From [Candidatus Thermochlorobacteriaceae] bacterium GBChlB (GTDB lineage Bacteria; Bacteroidota; Chlorobiia; Chlorobiales; Thermochlorobacteraceae), in NCBI GenBank assembly GCA_000724175.1, contig JPGV01000002.1, forward strand, positions 1 to 41,700: a stretch of 41,700 nucleotides of DNA, in the 5' to 3' direction. Both the position numbers and the translations under genes were made by a program. Positions 1 to 9,400 of this stretch are shown here, piece after piece. Within the stretch, counting starts at the first letter, position 1; each line of letters starts with the position of its first letter. The notes beneath the pieces were generated by a model, which was not told the origin of the DNA, ran no database searches, and saw only the letters and a program-made list of their open reading frames with translations.

Positions 1-20
1 CACGACTTAATTACACTACC
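1..20. mobile_element. IS-like terminal inverted repeat at the window edge
   Basis: These first 20 bases (cacgacttaattacactacc) are the exact reverse complement of 41459-41478. At that right-hand site the same sequence, starting GGTAGTGT, closes an IS1-family transposase fragment. The simplest reading is that the bulk of a related IS lies upstream of the window and ends at base 20, inside a nuclease gene. The identity is seen directly. The assignment as an IS end is inferred, because the element body is not in the window. Confidence 0.55.
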
Positions 21-314
21 CTCATATCAAAAAAATATGACTTGAGAATTAGAATAGAATGTAAGTGGCAACAAGTAGCAGGTTCAGTTGACGAAAAACT
101 CCCCTATTTGTATTTAAATACCATAGAAGCAATGCCTGAAAATTCAATTATGATTTTAATTGACGGAGCAGGTTGGAAAGCGGGAGCAATTAAATGGTTA
201 AAGGACGCAGTTAAACAAAAGAAATACACCACAGAAGAAACAAAGAACAAAGAAATTTTTGTGTTCAGTTTGACAGAGTTTTTCACTTGGGCAAATAAGA
301 CGTTCAACAAGTGA
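21..314 (+). pseudogene. PD-(D/E)XK restriction-nuclease-like protein, 3' remnant
   Basis: The reading frame is open through the left edge of the window and ends in a TGA at 312-314. It encodes about 97 residues after the IS-like end. The segment RIRIECKWQQ has the E-x-K signature of the PD-(D/E)XK fold, followed by a hydrophobic strand (SIMILIDG) and a helix, as in C-terminal halves of type II restriction-like nucleases. The catalytic Asp and the N-terminal half are missing. The coding frame starts abruptly where the putative IS terminus ends at base 20, so the gene was probably disrupted by insertion and is unlikely to be functional. Codon use is AT-rich, like the next genes and unlike the core. 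The superfamily assignment is reasonably supported; the subfamily and any DNA specificity are unknown. Confidence 0.6.
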
Positions 315-331
315 CGAAAGAAGAAGCACAT

Positions 332-464
332 ACGCCCAACATCGGTTTTGCGTCAGGCGGGGTGACGTGCAAACTTGGAGCATTGTGCTTCTATTCAAGT
401 TCAGTGCAGGTTGACAGTTTTGTGCTCCGAAACCCGCCCGAACGCAAAGCCCCGAACCGTTATA
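332..464 (+). repeat. attC-like imperfect inverted repeat 1
   Basis: The site opens with ACGCCCAAC and closes with CCGTTATAT. Arms at 343-362 and 432-454 (ttttgcgtc-ggcgggg against cccgcc-gaacgcaaag) pair into a long stem around a loop of about 70 bases. GCCCAAC fits the attC R'' consensus RYYYAAC. GTTATAT matches GTTRRRY at six of seven positions. The length of about 133 bp is within the attC range. It directly follows the stop of one gene, and the next gene starts about 60 bp beyond it, as in integron cassettes. The inverted repeat is seen; calling it attC is inference, as no integrase is in the window. Confidence 0.45.
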
Positions 465-523
465 TTGAAACAACCCTTGAAAGTCAAACATTCTATTAAA
501 CAGATAAATCTAAAGTTTTAATT

Positions 524-1327
524 ATGATTAAATTTTCATTAATTACAGGAATAATAACTATACTTTTCTGTTTTTCCGTAAATGCTCAAGAGATTAGAAG
601 TAAGCATAAAACAGATGAGCAGGTTTTACGACATTTAAAAGAAGTGCTATGGCCAAAGGCGTACCGAGAACAAGATACATTATTGTTGGACGAATTATTA
701 GACGATAAATTTCAAATGGTTGAAGCAAATGGTGACTACTCTGACAAAAATTTGGAAATAGCTTACATAAAAAAAAATAAGCCATCTTACACAAGTTTCA
801 ACTACAAGATTGAAAGACTTGACATTTTTAAAAACGGTACTGCTGTTATTACTGGAACTGGGACAATTAAAGGACAAAATTCAAACGGGAACTACACAAC
901 TACTTACCATTCCTCTAACAACTTTATTAAAGTTAAAAAAAAATGGAAAGCCATTAATTCACACGTTTCAGGTGTAAAGACAGAATATGAAGAAATTAAG
1001 AAGCTACTTGACTTGTATGTGCTTGGCTTACAAAAAGGAGATTTGAGTTTATTACGACAGGCATTTCTTTCAGATGGTCAATTTTGCATCTTATCCAGCG
1101 ATAATAATATTCAGTGCCAAAAGTTTAGTGAAGTGCTTGATACGTGGGTTAAATCACCTGACCCAAATACAAACGGAAAAATTCTTGGACAAGAAATGCA
1201 AGGTTCTATGGCAAAAGTTACTTTTAAGCTGAATTTCAGTAACAAAGTATTTGTAGATTATTTGACTTTGTATAAATCGGTAAATGGCTGGACTATCGTT
1301 GCAAAAACTACTCAAATTCAAAAATGA
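524..1327 (+). CDS. Secreted protein with two NTF2/SnoaL-like domains
   Basis: The protein has 267 residues. A cleavable signal peptide (about residues 1-21, ending in VNAQ) is followed by two tandem domains of NTF2-like appearance. The first (about 30-150) resembles DUF4440, with the helix-rich start HLKEVLWPKAYREQDTLLL and a strand-rich end (TAVITGTGTI, KWKAINSHV). The second (about 160-265) resembles lumazine-binding or SnoaL-like proteins (LLDLYVLGLQKGDLSLLRQAF and a terminal strand GWTIVAKT). Such proteins are usually periplasmic or secreted and bind small ligands; no catalytic residues can be assigned. It lies between two attC-like repeats with its stop a few bases before the second, so it may be a cassette gene. 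Codon use is AT-rich. The ATG at 524 gives an intact signal peptide. The specific function is unknown. Confidence 0.8.
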   Translation: MIKFSLITGIITILFCFSVNAQEIRSKHKTDEQVLRHLKEVLWPKAYREQDTLLLDELLDDKFQMVEANGDYSDKNLEIAYIKKNKPSYTSFNYKIERLDIFKNGTAVITGTGTIKGQNSNGNYTTTYHSSNNFIKVKKKWKAINSHVSGVKTEYEEIKKLLDLYVLGLQKGDLSLLRQAFLSDGQFCILSSDNNIQCQKFSEVLDTWVKSPDPNTNGKILGQEMQGSMAKVTFKLNFSNKVFVDYLTLYKSVNGWTIVAKTTQIQK

Positions 1328-1333
1328 AATACA

Positions 1334-1474
1334 ACGCCCAACCTCATATTGGCAATAGCGGGACTGACAGTTGTAAATTCAGCATTTGTACTACTATTGG
1401 GCATTTGTGCAAATGTTGGGCTGACGTTTTTCAAATGTCCCACCATCGCCAATACGTAGCCGTTAGTTATGGGC
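1334..1474 (+). repeat. attC-like imperfect inverted repeat 2
   Basis: This site shares the ACGCCCAAC opening, a GCGGG-N-CTGAC-like block and the CCGTTA closing core with the repeat at 332-464, although the interior sequence differs. The arms TTGGCaATaGcGGGA (about 1350-1364) and TCCCaCCaTcGCCAA (about 1438-1452) pair almost completely. A further outer pairing joins GCCCA-AC with GTTAGTTATGGGC. The length is about 141 bp. It starts 6 bp after a stop codon, with the next gene start about 45 bp beyond it, the layout expected of a cassette recombination site. Conserved ends with a variable interior favour attC over a simple dispersed repeat, but this is inference. Confidence 0.45.
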
Positions 1475-1518
1475 AACCAATTTTGACGACCGTGCAACAA
1501 ACAAACTGACAGAAAACA

Positions 1519-1800
1519 ATGACGCAAAAACTTTACTCTTATGTTTTACGGTATGACGATGGAGCAGCACCAAATCCATTTTGGGGAACTTGCACCTTGA
1601 CAATTTGCAAACCTGACATTAGACGTAAAGCAAGCGTTGGCGACTGGGTTATCGGGACAGGTTCTAAAAACTCACGACTCAAAGACGGTAACACCTACGA
1701 CCTTTCTGACAGTGTAGTTTATGCGATGAAAGTGACCAAAAAACTTTCGCTTGCGGAATATGACAAACTTAAAAACAGGGAGTACTCCGAAAATTCATAA
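1519..1800 (+). pseudogene. Nmad2-like protein, C-terminally truncated
   Basis: The encoded protein has 93 residues. Residues 4-85 resemble the start of Nmad2 (nucleotide modification associated domain 2) proteins: YSYVLRYDDGAAPNPFWGTC, then CKPDIRRKASVGDWVIGTGS and VVYAMKVTKKLSLAEYDKL. Family members as I recall them are about twice this length. Here the frame stops shortly after the helix where the rest should begin, so the gene is probably a fragment, or a naturally short version. Nmad proteins are linked to handling modified nucleotides in phages and mobile elements; the biochemical role here is unknown. It sits just after the second attC-like repeat, as a cassette gene would, but no third repeat follows. 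The family call is from recalled sequence pattern. Confidence 0.55.
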
Positions 1801-1830
1801 GAGTAGGAATAAAACTAAAAAAATAAAAAT

Positions 1831-2058
1831 ATGAAAAATGTATTGATTTTAACAACTGTGTTGCTCATGGCAGGCGTTGCGAACGCGCAAAGTATGTATG
1901 TCGAAGGCTCTTACAAAGGATACATAACGGATAGAGGCGAGGTTTATATTGGAAGCTCTTACAAGGGGTATTGTGAAGGAGTAAAGGTAAGTAAAAAGGT
2001 AATCGGAGCAATATACTTTTTCTTTTTCAGAGATGAATTAAGTATAAAAATAGAATAA
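1831..2058 (+). CDS. Small secreted protein with two SYKGY repeats
   Basis: The protein has 75 residues. An N-terminal signal peptide (about 1-19, ending VANAQ) is followed by two units of about 15 residues, YVEGSYKGYITDRGEV and YIGSSYKGYCEGVKV. This resembles short beta-strand repeat proteins found in Bacteroidota-type genomes. The tail (VIGAIYFFFFRDELSIKIE) departs from the repeat pattern and may mark a frameshifted or truncated array. The start is 30 bp after the Nmad2-like stop, with an AT-rich leader and no clear Shine-Dalgarno, and a hairpin follows the stop. I do not recognise a specific family and cannot assign a function. Confidence 0.5.
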   Translation: MKNVLILTTVLLMAGVANAQSMYVEGSYKGYITDRGEVYIGSSYKGYCEGVKVSKKVIGAIYFFFFRDELSIKIE

Positions 2059-2059
2059 T

Positions 2060-2087
2060 GGAATAACTGAAAAAGTTATCCCGTTTT
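2060..2087 (+). terminator. Probable terminator after the small repeat protein
   Basis: ATAACT (2063-2068) pairs with AGTTAT (2074-2079), with two outer G-C pairs. GTTTT follows. It lies just past the stop at 2058. The stem is short, so the call is moderate. The remaining sequence up to 2301 shows only short palindromes (for example gcgcatgcgc near 2120) and no convincing gene. Confidence 0.4.
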
Positions 2088-2301
2088 CCATCGCTGCCTC
2101 ATTATACCAACTCATAATAAGCGCATGCGCAATGGCAGAGGAAAAGCGCTAACTCTGGATGCTCGTACTTTGCAAATATATTTGGACTTGTGCGAAGTGT
2201 CGCACTGTCGAATCCCCTTTGCCAAACCCCTTTCGTGATGCTTCATTGTAGAACGGTCATGCAGACCAATAAATGACAAGCAAGATGACATAAAAAACTC
2301 A

Positions 2302-3021
2302 ATGACAGAACTCATCATATTATTCGCAGTTTCATTTCTTTCAGCGACAATTTCGGGAGCAGTTGGTTTTGGCGGGGCAGTAGTATTACTTCCAGTTTTG
2401 ACAAGCATAGTTGGTGTAAAATCAGCTGTTCCGATTTTGACAATTGGACAAATATTCGGGAATGCTTCAAGAGTTTGGTTGGGCAGACATGAACTGAAAT
2501 GGAAGCCAATTATTTTCTTTCTGCTAACTGCAATTCCTATGACGATTTTAGGAAGTTACTTATTTGCCGATATTGACAGCGATAAAATAAAAATCGGTAT
2601 TGGAGTATTTCTCATTATTTTAGTTATTTACCGCAGAACAAAAATCGAGAAAATAGAGCTTGGCGAGAGCGGAATGCTGCTTGGTGGCGGACTGACAGGC
2701 TTTTTGTCTGGACTTGCGGGAAGCGCTGGGCCGCTTGGGGCTGCGTTTTTTCTTGGGCTCAACTTGACAGCAACTGCATACGTTGCAAGTGAAGCATTTA
2801 CCGCTTTGATAATGCACCTAACCAAGACAATCGTTTACAAAAAATACTCACTTATCGAACAGACCGAACTTTACTACGGACTATTTATTGGAGTAGCGAT
2901 GATGTTAGGGAGTTGGACAGGAAAGAAAATAATTGAAAAATTAAACCGAGATAAATTCATTTTGCTCGTAGAAATTTTGCTCATAATATCGGGACTGCAA
3001 CTTATATGGACAGCGAAATGA
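2302..3021 (+). CDS. TauE/SafE family sulfite/anion exporter-like permease
   Basis: This integral membrane protein of 239 residues has seven to eight hydrophobic segments. The family features are the glycine-rich first half (TISGAVGFGGAVVLLPVL, about 13-32) and a second internal repeat (GGGLTGFLSGLAGSAGPLGAAF, about 129-150). TauE/SafE proteins move sulfite, sulfonates or other organic anions across the inner membrane. The substrate here cannot be told. The protein is somewhat shorter than many members (about 250-270) but complete in topology, ending with a hydrophobic helix. Codon use is AT-rich like the left accessory region. The stop lies 21 bp from the convergent heparinase gene, which marks the switch to the more GC-rich core. 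It has no operon partner. Confidence 0.85.
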   Translation: MTELIILFAVSFLSATISGAVGFGGAVVLLPVLTSIVGVKSAVPILTIGQIFGNASRVWLGRHELKWKPIIFFLLTAIPMTILGSYLFADIDSDKIKIGIGVFLIILVIYRRTKIEKIELGESGMLLGGGLTGFLSGLAGSAGPLGAAFFLGLNLTATAYVASEAFTALIMHLTKTIVYKKYSLIEQTELYYGLFIGVAMMLGSWTGKKIIEKLNRDKFILLVEILLIISGLQLIWTAK

Positions 3022-3042
3022 TAAAACAAAATAATGACAAAC

Positions 3043-5034
3043 TTATGAAGTAGCGAGTGTTATCACGAAGTGAAATCGAAGTTCAGTTGTAAATGATTTT
3101 TTTAGTCTCAAAAAGACGGCGGGCAGAAGAACGCCGTAGCGCGGCGCAAACTCGTAACTGAGCAATTCGGCGTTGTCAGCGTTGTCATGTTCGAGCAGCA
3201 GTTTGGTTGCGCTCTCGCCGTGCCGAAGAAGTAGTTTGCTTTGCCCGAGGCGCTCAGCGGTAACAAGTGGTGCGAAATGCAAGAAAAACTCCGCGCTGTG
3301 GGTGCCCATGCCGTAAAGCCTATCGGAAATGGTGAGCTGATGTGTGGCTTTATCCAAAATAAATGTGCGCTCGTGCATAATCGGTTGGGCAAGCTGTTGA
3401 TAGGCGCGATGCGCCACTGTCAGTTCGTCCCGTTGCGTTGTCGATATCCACTTTAGAATGTTCGGCGAAGTCTTATCTGTTTTGACTTTAAAGGCGTCCG
3501 AAAATTCGGCAATCTCCATGCCGTCAATCATAACGCTGTTGTGCGCTGTCATGCTCCGAAACTCGCGCCGTCGTGCTGGATGAGATGTGTAACAAAATGT
3601 GCCGCTATCGACGATGAACGAGGCATCGACAGCGAAGAGCTCAAAGCTGAGCGTATCGTTGTGTCCGTGTCCGCCCCAGCCACGCTTGCCTAATTCGCCG
3701 CCATCGATAAAGCAATGAAACTTCTCGCTGCGCAAAATGGCAAACTGACTATGTCGAAAAAGCGTCGATGAAGGCGCGTCAGTGCGCTTGCCGAGTTTTT
3801 GAAATGTCTCCCAGCCGTCGATGCCACATAGCCACAAGGCTTGTTCGGAAAAGTGCCTTGCTGCCGCTTTAAAGTCGGCGCGTTGAAACGCAACTGCGGC
3901 AAGCGATAAGACCGATGTATGGTTGTTAAAATCATCATCGAGATTAAACCAAAAGAGCCTGCCGTCGTCGCTGTCGCCGATGAGCGGCGCGTCGCCGTTG
4001 GGCTTGATGTAGTGCATCATAAATTCGCAACTTTTCTCGAGCCGCGCTTTGAACTCTGCTGAAAACGAAATGCGGTTGAGTCCGCCGAGTTGATATGCCG
4101 ATAAAAAAAGCTCTGTAACAAACCGATGATAGGCAAGGCTCATTTCGTAGTTCGCGCCGTCGGCGTAGGTTTGCAATAAAATTTCTTCTTCCAGAATGTT
4201 TTTGGAGAGCGACAGCCACGCCGCGCCCTCTGGCGTGTGCTTGAAAAAACAGCCGAGCATAAAGAGTCCGACGGCATCGGAGATAAGGTGATTCCCGCTG
4301 CGGCGCGTGTATTCCAAATTCGACTCGATGTAGCGACCGTGTTGAAACAGCATTTTCAGAAAGGCAATCCACTTGTTCGGCTCGTCGTGTTCGTTGGAGA
4401 AAAAATAAAACCCTGCAAGCCAGTTTGCAGCGCGCAGCGCGACTTCCATGGCGCATGTCCAATTCGTCCCGTAAAAACAGGGGTTTTCGGCTGACCACGA
4501 GTCGATGAGGTCAAAAAAAGCGTCTTTGTAAGCGCGGCGGTTCGTGAGCCAATACGCTTTGCCGAGTTGCCATGCCCAGCCGCAGCGCGAGAGTTCCCAA
4601 ACGGTTTTGACGTCCGAGCCGTGGTTGGGAAAGCGAACATCGGTGTAAAAACTCTTTGAGTCGAATGACTTGCCCGATTTAAAATCCAGATGCCAATGTA
4701 TGTTCTCAGGAAAGCGATGCGTTGTCCCAAAGAACGAAAACTCACGACGCAAGATGGCTTCGGCTTGGCGCACAATCTCTTGCGGCGAGTGCAGGTGCGT
4801 CAAGGTTTGAAGAAAAAAATCCTTTCGATTGCTCGAATTGAAAAAGAAGCTGTGTTTGGTTTGTCGAAGAAACGCTGTGAAAAACTCCTCCACGTTTGCG
4901 TTGGCTTTAACAAAAGAAAATTTTTTGAAGAACAGGTCGTTGGAAAGCCGCGAGCCAAAAAGTCGCTCGCGAAGCGCGAAGGTGTTTTTTTTAATAAGGT
5001 GATATTTTAAAATGTTCGAGTATGTGTCGAGCAT
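3043..5034 (-). CDS. Heparinase II/III family protein
   Basis: The protein has 663 residues. The N-terminal two thirds (about 60-390) is helical, with Trp-rich signatures of the alpha/alpha-toroid of polysaccharide lyases (FELSRCGWAWQLGKAYWLT-like region, then TRRSGNHLISDAVGLFMLG). The C-terminal part (about 420-650) is the heparinase II/III beta-sandwich, with the conserved GWGGHGHNDTLSFELFA block and the following DSGTFCYT. These enzymes cleave uronic-acid-containing polysaccharides by beta-elimination; bacterial versions often sit with exopolysaccharide genes. No signal peptide is evident and no polysaccharide cluster adjoins it, so the substrate and location are uncertain. It is divergent from trpB, with 112 bp between the starts available for two promoters. 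The family call is firm; the substrate is unknown. Confidence 0.88.
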   Translation of the reverse strand: MLDTYSNILKYHLIKKNTFALRERLFGSRLSNDLFFKKFSFVKANANVEEFFTAFLRQTKHSFFFNSSNRKDFFLQTLTHLHSPQEIVRQAEAILRREFSFFGTTHRFPENIHWHLDFKSGKSFDSKSFYTDVRFPNHGSDVKTVWELSRCGWAWQLGKAYWLTNRRAYKDAFFDLIDSWSAENPCFYGTNWTCAMEVALRAANWLAGFYFFSNEHDEPNKWIAFLKMLFQHGRYIESNLEYTRRSGNHLISDAVGLFMLGCFFKHTPEGAAWLSLSKNILEEEILLQTYADGANYEMSLAYHRFVTELFLSAYQLGGLNRISFSAEFKARLEKSCEFMMHYIKPNGDAPLIGDSDDGRLFWFNLDDDFNNHTSVLSLAAVAFQRADFKAAARHFSEQALWLCGIDGWETFQKLGKRTDAPSSTLFRHSQFAILRSEKFHCFIDGGELGKRGWGGHGHNDTLSFELFAVDASFIVDSGTFCYTSHPARRREFRSMTAHNSVMIDGMEIAEFSDAFKVKTDKTSPNILKWISTTQRDELTVAHRAYQQLAQPIMHERTFILDKATHQLTISDRLYGMGTHSAEFFLHFAPLVTAERLGQSKLLLRHGESATKLLLEHDNADNAELLSYEFAPRYGVLLPAVFLRLKKSFTTELRFHFVITLATS

Positions 5035-5146
5035 GAGACCGTCAAGAAGTGCATCGATTTGGAAATTCGGCGGCGATGCGTCAGATTAAGTGTTTCAAAA
5101 GACAACGAAGAAACGAAAATGGCAGTGAAAGAAAAAACAAAACGTT

Positions 5147-6412
5147 ATGACTGAAACTCTGACAACCCCTGTAACGGCAAGCCTTGCGACGACAGGCTAC
5201 GCCGCGCCCGATGCTCGCGGGCACTTCGGCGTCTATGGCGGCAAATATGTTCCTGAAACGCTCATCAAAAACGCGGACGACTTGGAACGCGAATACGCTG
5301 CCGCCAAACTCGATGAACGCTTTTGGAACGAGTTTCACGACTTGCTCAAGCATTTCGTCGGACGCGAGACGCCGCTTTACTATGCCAAACGCCTGTCCGA
5401 ATTGCTCGGCGGTGCAAAAATTTATCTGAAACGCGAAGACCTTTGCCACACGGGCGCGCATAAAATCAACAATGCGATTGGGCAAATTTTACTGGCGCGG
5501 CGCATGGGAAAAAAGCGCATCATTGCTGAAACTGGCGCGGGACAACACGGCGTCGCCACAGCCACAGTTTGTGCGCTCTTCGGCTTGGAGTGTGTTGTGT
5601 ATATGGGCGAAGAGGACATTGCACGGCAAGCGCCGAACGTGGCTCGGATGAAACTCTTGGGCGCGGATGTCCGCCCAGTCGCCATTGGCAGCAAGACGCT
5701 CAAAGATGCGACGAGCGAAGCAATTCGAGATTGGGTGACCAACCCCGACGATACATTTTACATCATCGGCTCGGTTGTCGGAATGCACCCGTATCCAATG
5801 ATGGTGCGCGATTTCCAAAGCGTCATTGGTCAGGAAACCAAACGGCAAATGTTAGAGCGCGAGGGCAGGCTGCCCGATGTGATAACGGCATGCGTCGGAG
5901 GTGGCTCCAATGCAATGGGCATGTTTTATCCCTTTCTTAACGAAGTGCTTCGCCGAGATGCACTTGCTCGACCAAAACTTGTGGGCGTAGAAGCGGCGGG
6001 CGAAGGCTTGACGGGACGGCACGCCGCGACGCTCACCAAAGGACGCCCGGGCGTCTTGCACGGCGCAATGATGTATCTCTTGCAAGATGATGACGGACAA
6101 ATCGACCTTGCGCACTCGATTTCGGCAGGACTGGATTATCCGGGCGTCGGTCCTGAACACAGCTACCTCAAAGACTTGGGACTCGTGCAATACACCTCTG
6201 CGACTGATGACGATGCCATGACCGCGTTGCAAACCTTGGCGAAAACCGAAGGCATTATTTGTGCATTGGAGACGGCGCACGGTGTTCATTATGCAATTCA
6301 GATAGCGCCGACGCTCTCGCGGGAACAAACGGTCGTGGTATGTTTGTCGGGACGCGGCGATAAAGATTTGAACACGATTGAGCGTTACTTGGAAACGCAT
6401 ACCGCGTCGTAA
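5147..6412 (+). CDS. trpB: Tryptophan synthase beta chain
   Basis: The protein has 421 residues, slightly above the usual 390-410 because of an N-terminal extension of about 20 residues. TrpB condenses indole with L-serine to give tryptophan, using pyridoxal phosphate, normally in a complex with TrpA in the cytoplasm. The PLP lysine lies in [10 protein letters not shown] (near residue 108). The glycine-rich phosphate-binding loop is [10 protein letters not shown]. The family motifs [11 protein letters not shown] and LSGRGDKDL are intact. It is the canonical TrpB1 type by length and motifs. No trpA or other trp gene is adjacent, so it is probably transcribed alone from the region between it and the divergent heparinase gene. 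The start gives a full-length N-terminus, though another start within the extension is possible. Confidence 0.97.
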   Translation: MTETLTTPVTASLATTGYAAPDARGHFGVYGGKYVPETLIKNADDLEREYAAAKLDERFWNEFHDLLKHFVGRETPLYYAKRLSELLGGAKIYLKREDLCHTGAHKINNAIGQILLARRMGKKRIIAETGAGQHGVATATVCALFGLECVVYMGEEDIARQAPNVARMKLLGADVRPVAIGSKTLKDATSEAIRDWVTNPDDTFYIIGSVVGMHPYPMMVRDFQSVIGQETKRQMLEREGRLPDVITACVGGGSNAMGMFYPFLNEVLRRDALARPKLVGVEAAGEGLTGRHAATLTKGRPGVLHGAMMYLLQDDDGQIDLAHSISAGLDYPGVGPEHSYLKDLGLVQYTSATDDDAMTALQTLAKTEGIICALETAHGVHYAIQIAPTLSREQTVVVCLSGRGDKDLNTIERYLETHTAS

Positions 6413-6471
6413 AAAACGTGCTGGTCTGTATATGTAATTTCGACAGTCGTCAATTCTTTTAAGACTTCATT

Positions 6472-9400
6472 TTGCGTCAGTCTTTTCAACATCTCATTTG
6501 CGTTCTGTTTGCTTGTTCCCTTGCGGCGTGCGCGACAAGCAATCTCTCGACCGAAAAAACGCCGCCGTCTGTTGATTCACTCAATACGGTAACTCAAAAA
6601 AGCACTGCGCTGAACGACTCGCTTCACCCTATGGCGCATGATACACTTCAAGCGGTGCCGATTCAAGCGATGCCGAACCAGATGGACGCAAAAACCGATA
6701 GCCTCCCGAAAACGCTTGATACGACGCTTAAAGTCGGGCAACCGCTACCGAAGTTGCTGACGCAAGTAGTCTCGAAGGAGCGACCAAAGCCTGTGCCGAA
6801 ACTCTCGGCGGCACAACGCCGACGTTTGGATGCACTCAAACGACAATCCCTAACAACCACGCTAATGCCGCGCTTCAACGCCATACCGGATTCGGTCTTA
6901 TTCGCATTGCGCCCGCTCGACATTGGCGACGACCGATTTACTCGACAACTGTTGGATTCGCTGTTTTATGAGAAACTCAAAGCCGAAGCAAGCGAGCAGT
7001 TGGATACCGTCGTGATTTACACCGCCAAAGATTCCGTCGTGTATGATTTAAGCACGAAAACCATCAAGCTGTATGGCGAGGCAAGAACGACATATCAAGA
7101 TTTTAAACTCATTGCGCCCGAAATAGAATTAGAAAGCGAGCGGACGACACTTTATGCCCGCAGTCGCTACGATGCCGATGGCAACCCGATTGAAAGCCCG
7201 AAATTCGAAGACCGACAAGGTGTTTATGACGCGGAGACAATGACATACAATTTCAAAACACGGCGCGGCAAAATTAAGTATGTTGAGACGACACTCGACG
7301 GCGGCATTTACCGCGGCGCAACGATTAAGCGTCAGGAAACAGGCATTCTCAACGTGCAAGATGCGTTTTATACGACGTGCAATCACCCGAACCCGCACTA
7401 CTATTTTTACTGCCGAGAAATGAAACTCATTCCCGGCGACCGCGTGATTGCGCGTCCAGTCGTGCTTTACATCGAAGATGTGCCTGTTTTCGCGTTGCCG
7501 TTTGCCTTTTTTCCAACACGCACCGGCAGGGCGTCGGGAATTATTGTGCCGCGCTACGGACGCGATAACTTCAAAGGATGGAACTTGGCGCAGGGCGGAT
7601 ATTACTTCGCCATCAACGATTATGTAGATGCCAGAATCGTCGGCGACATCGGCTTTCGCGGCAGTTGGCGACTTGGCGGCGCGCTTCGCTATAACAAACG
7701 CTACGACTTCAACGGCGGCATTCAAGCGGAATTTGAACGTTTGTTGTTCAATGAATCAACCGACCCGGACTTCAGCCGCAGCGACCGATGGAATGTCGCG
7801 CTGTTACACGCTCAAGAATTTGACCCGACGATGTCGCTGACGGCGTCGCTGAATTTCGTCGGCGGAAATCAATTCAGTTTGCAGACGTTCAATCCACAAA
7901 ACGTATTGAGCCAACAAGCGACTTCAAACGCGAGCTTCAAAAAAACGTTCGCTGAAGGGCAACGCAGCATTGATATTGGCTATACGCGCACGCAGGATTT
8001 GCGCGTAACGAACATCGCGCAGACGGTTACCTTAGGGCTGTTTCAAACGCGGTTCAGTCCGTTTCGTGGGCGCAAAAGCGCTGGCACGGGATTTTTGGAG
8101 CAACTGACCATCGACCCTACGTTCAACGCCAACGGCTCGTATTCATTCACCGATACAACGCAAACCAGCAGCGCAACGAGCAACATTGGGCTGTCGCTCA
8201 CGCTGACGCAAGCGTTGTCGTCGAGTTTTCAATTCACCGCAAGCAATAATTTTCGTGCCAATGTGCAGTATCAAAATAGTCCGCGATTTTCAGGCACGAG
8301 TCGTCAGCCAAACGACGAGCGGTTCGGCGCGCAGCTCGATTACCCAACGACGCTGCAACTCGGCATTACGCGCATCGGTTTGAACGTGAGCGCGTCGCTC
8401 AACACCTCGACATTTTTGGTCGACCGAACTATCACGCGCTTTTTCGACCCGACGACGCGGCGCGACAGCACAGTGCTCACTCGGGGCGTTACAGGATTTA
8501 CGACCTACAGCGCCGTGCTCGGCGTCAGCACGCGGCTCTTCGGCACGGCATTCACGCCGTTCCTTGAAGATTTCATCGGATTGAAAGCCCTGCGCCACAC
8601 CGTTAGCCCAAATATCTCCGTCTCGTTCAATCCTGATTTCACGCGACCAGAGTTTGGAAATTTCGCCACATATCGCGACAGCGTGGGCAGAGTTCAAACC
8701 TATAATCGCTTCGAGCAATCGTTATTCAACAGCGTGCCGGGCGCAGGTCAAGCCATCAACATTTCGCTCTCCAACATCTTCGAAGCAAAGGTGAAAATTC
8801 TTGACACGACGAAGGCGGCAGACGACCCGCAACGCACAGAAAAGAACATTCAACTCTTCACGCTCGATGCGCGGACGGGCTACAACTTTGCCGCCACGCA
8901 GTTCAACTTGTCCGATTTATCGCTTGCCATTGCCACGACAACGCTCGCGCCGACCGTTGGACTTAACGGCACAGCGACGTTTAGTTTTTACAGTTTTGAC
9001 TCGTCAGGCGCACGCATCAACCGCTATCTTTGGGACGATGGGCGCGGTTTCTTACGCCTAACGCAGGCGTCGGTGCAGTTTCAAACGGGATTTAGCGGAC
9101 AGCGCCAAGCCAATCCTGAGCGACAAACCTTCGGCGATTCAACCCAGACTGCGCAAGCTGCAGTAGGCAATGTCTTGCCGACGGATTTAGGCGGCAACCG
9201 TCTCGGACAAAACATTGATTACGATATTCCTTGGCAGTTTAGTTTATCGGGCAACATCACAGCAAATCTTGACAATTCCGTGCAGTCGCCGCAGGTTGAT
9301 GCCACGTTTCAAAGTTCATTTAATTTTTCGCCGACGCCGAACTGGAAAGTTCAACTTAGCACAGGCTACTCGGTTCGGCAGCGACAGTTCACTGCGCCTC

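Noticed and set aside
311-499. Open frame of 62 residues after the nuclease remnant
   Set aside because: It lies almost wholly inside the attC-like inverted repeat and has no protein-like pattern.
1324-1509. Open frame of 61 residues after the NTF2-like gene
   Set aside because: It overlaps the second attC-like repeat; the sequence is explained by base pairing rather than coding.
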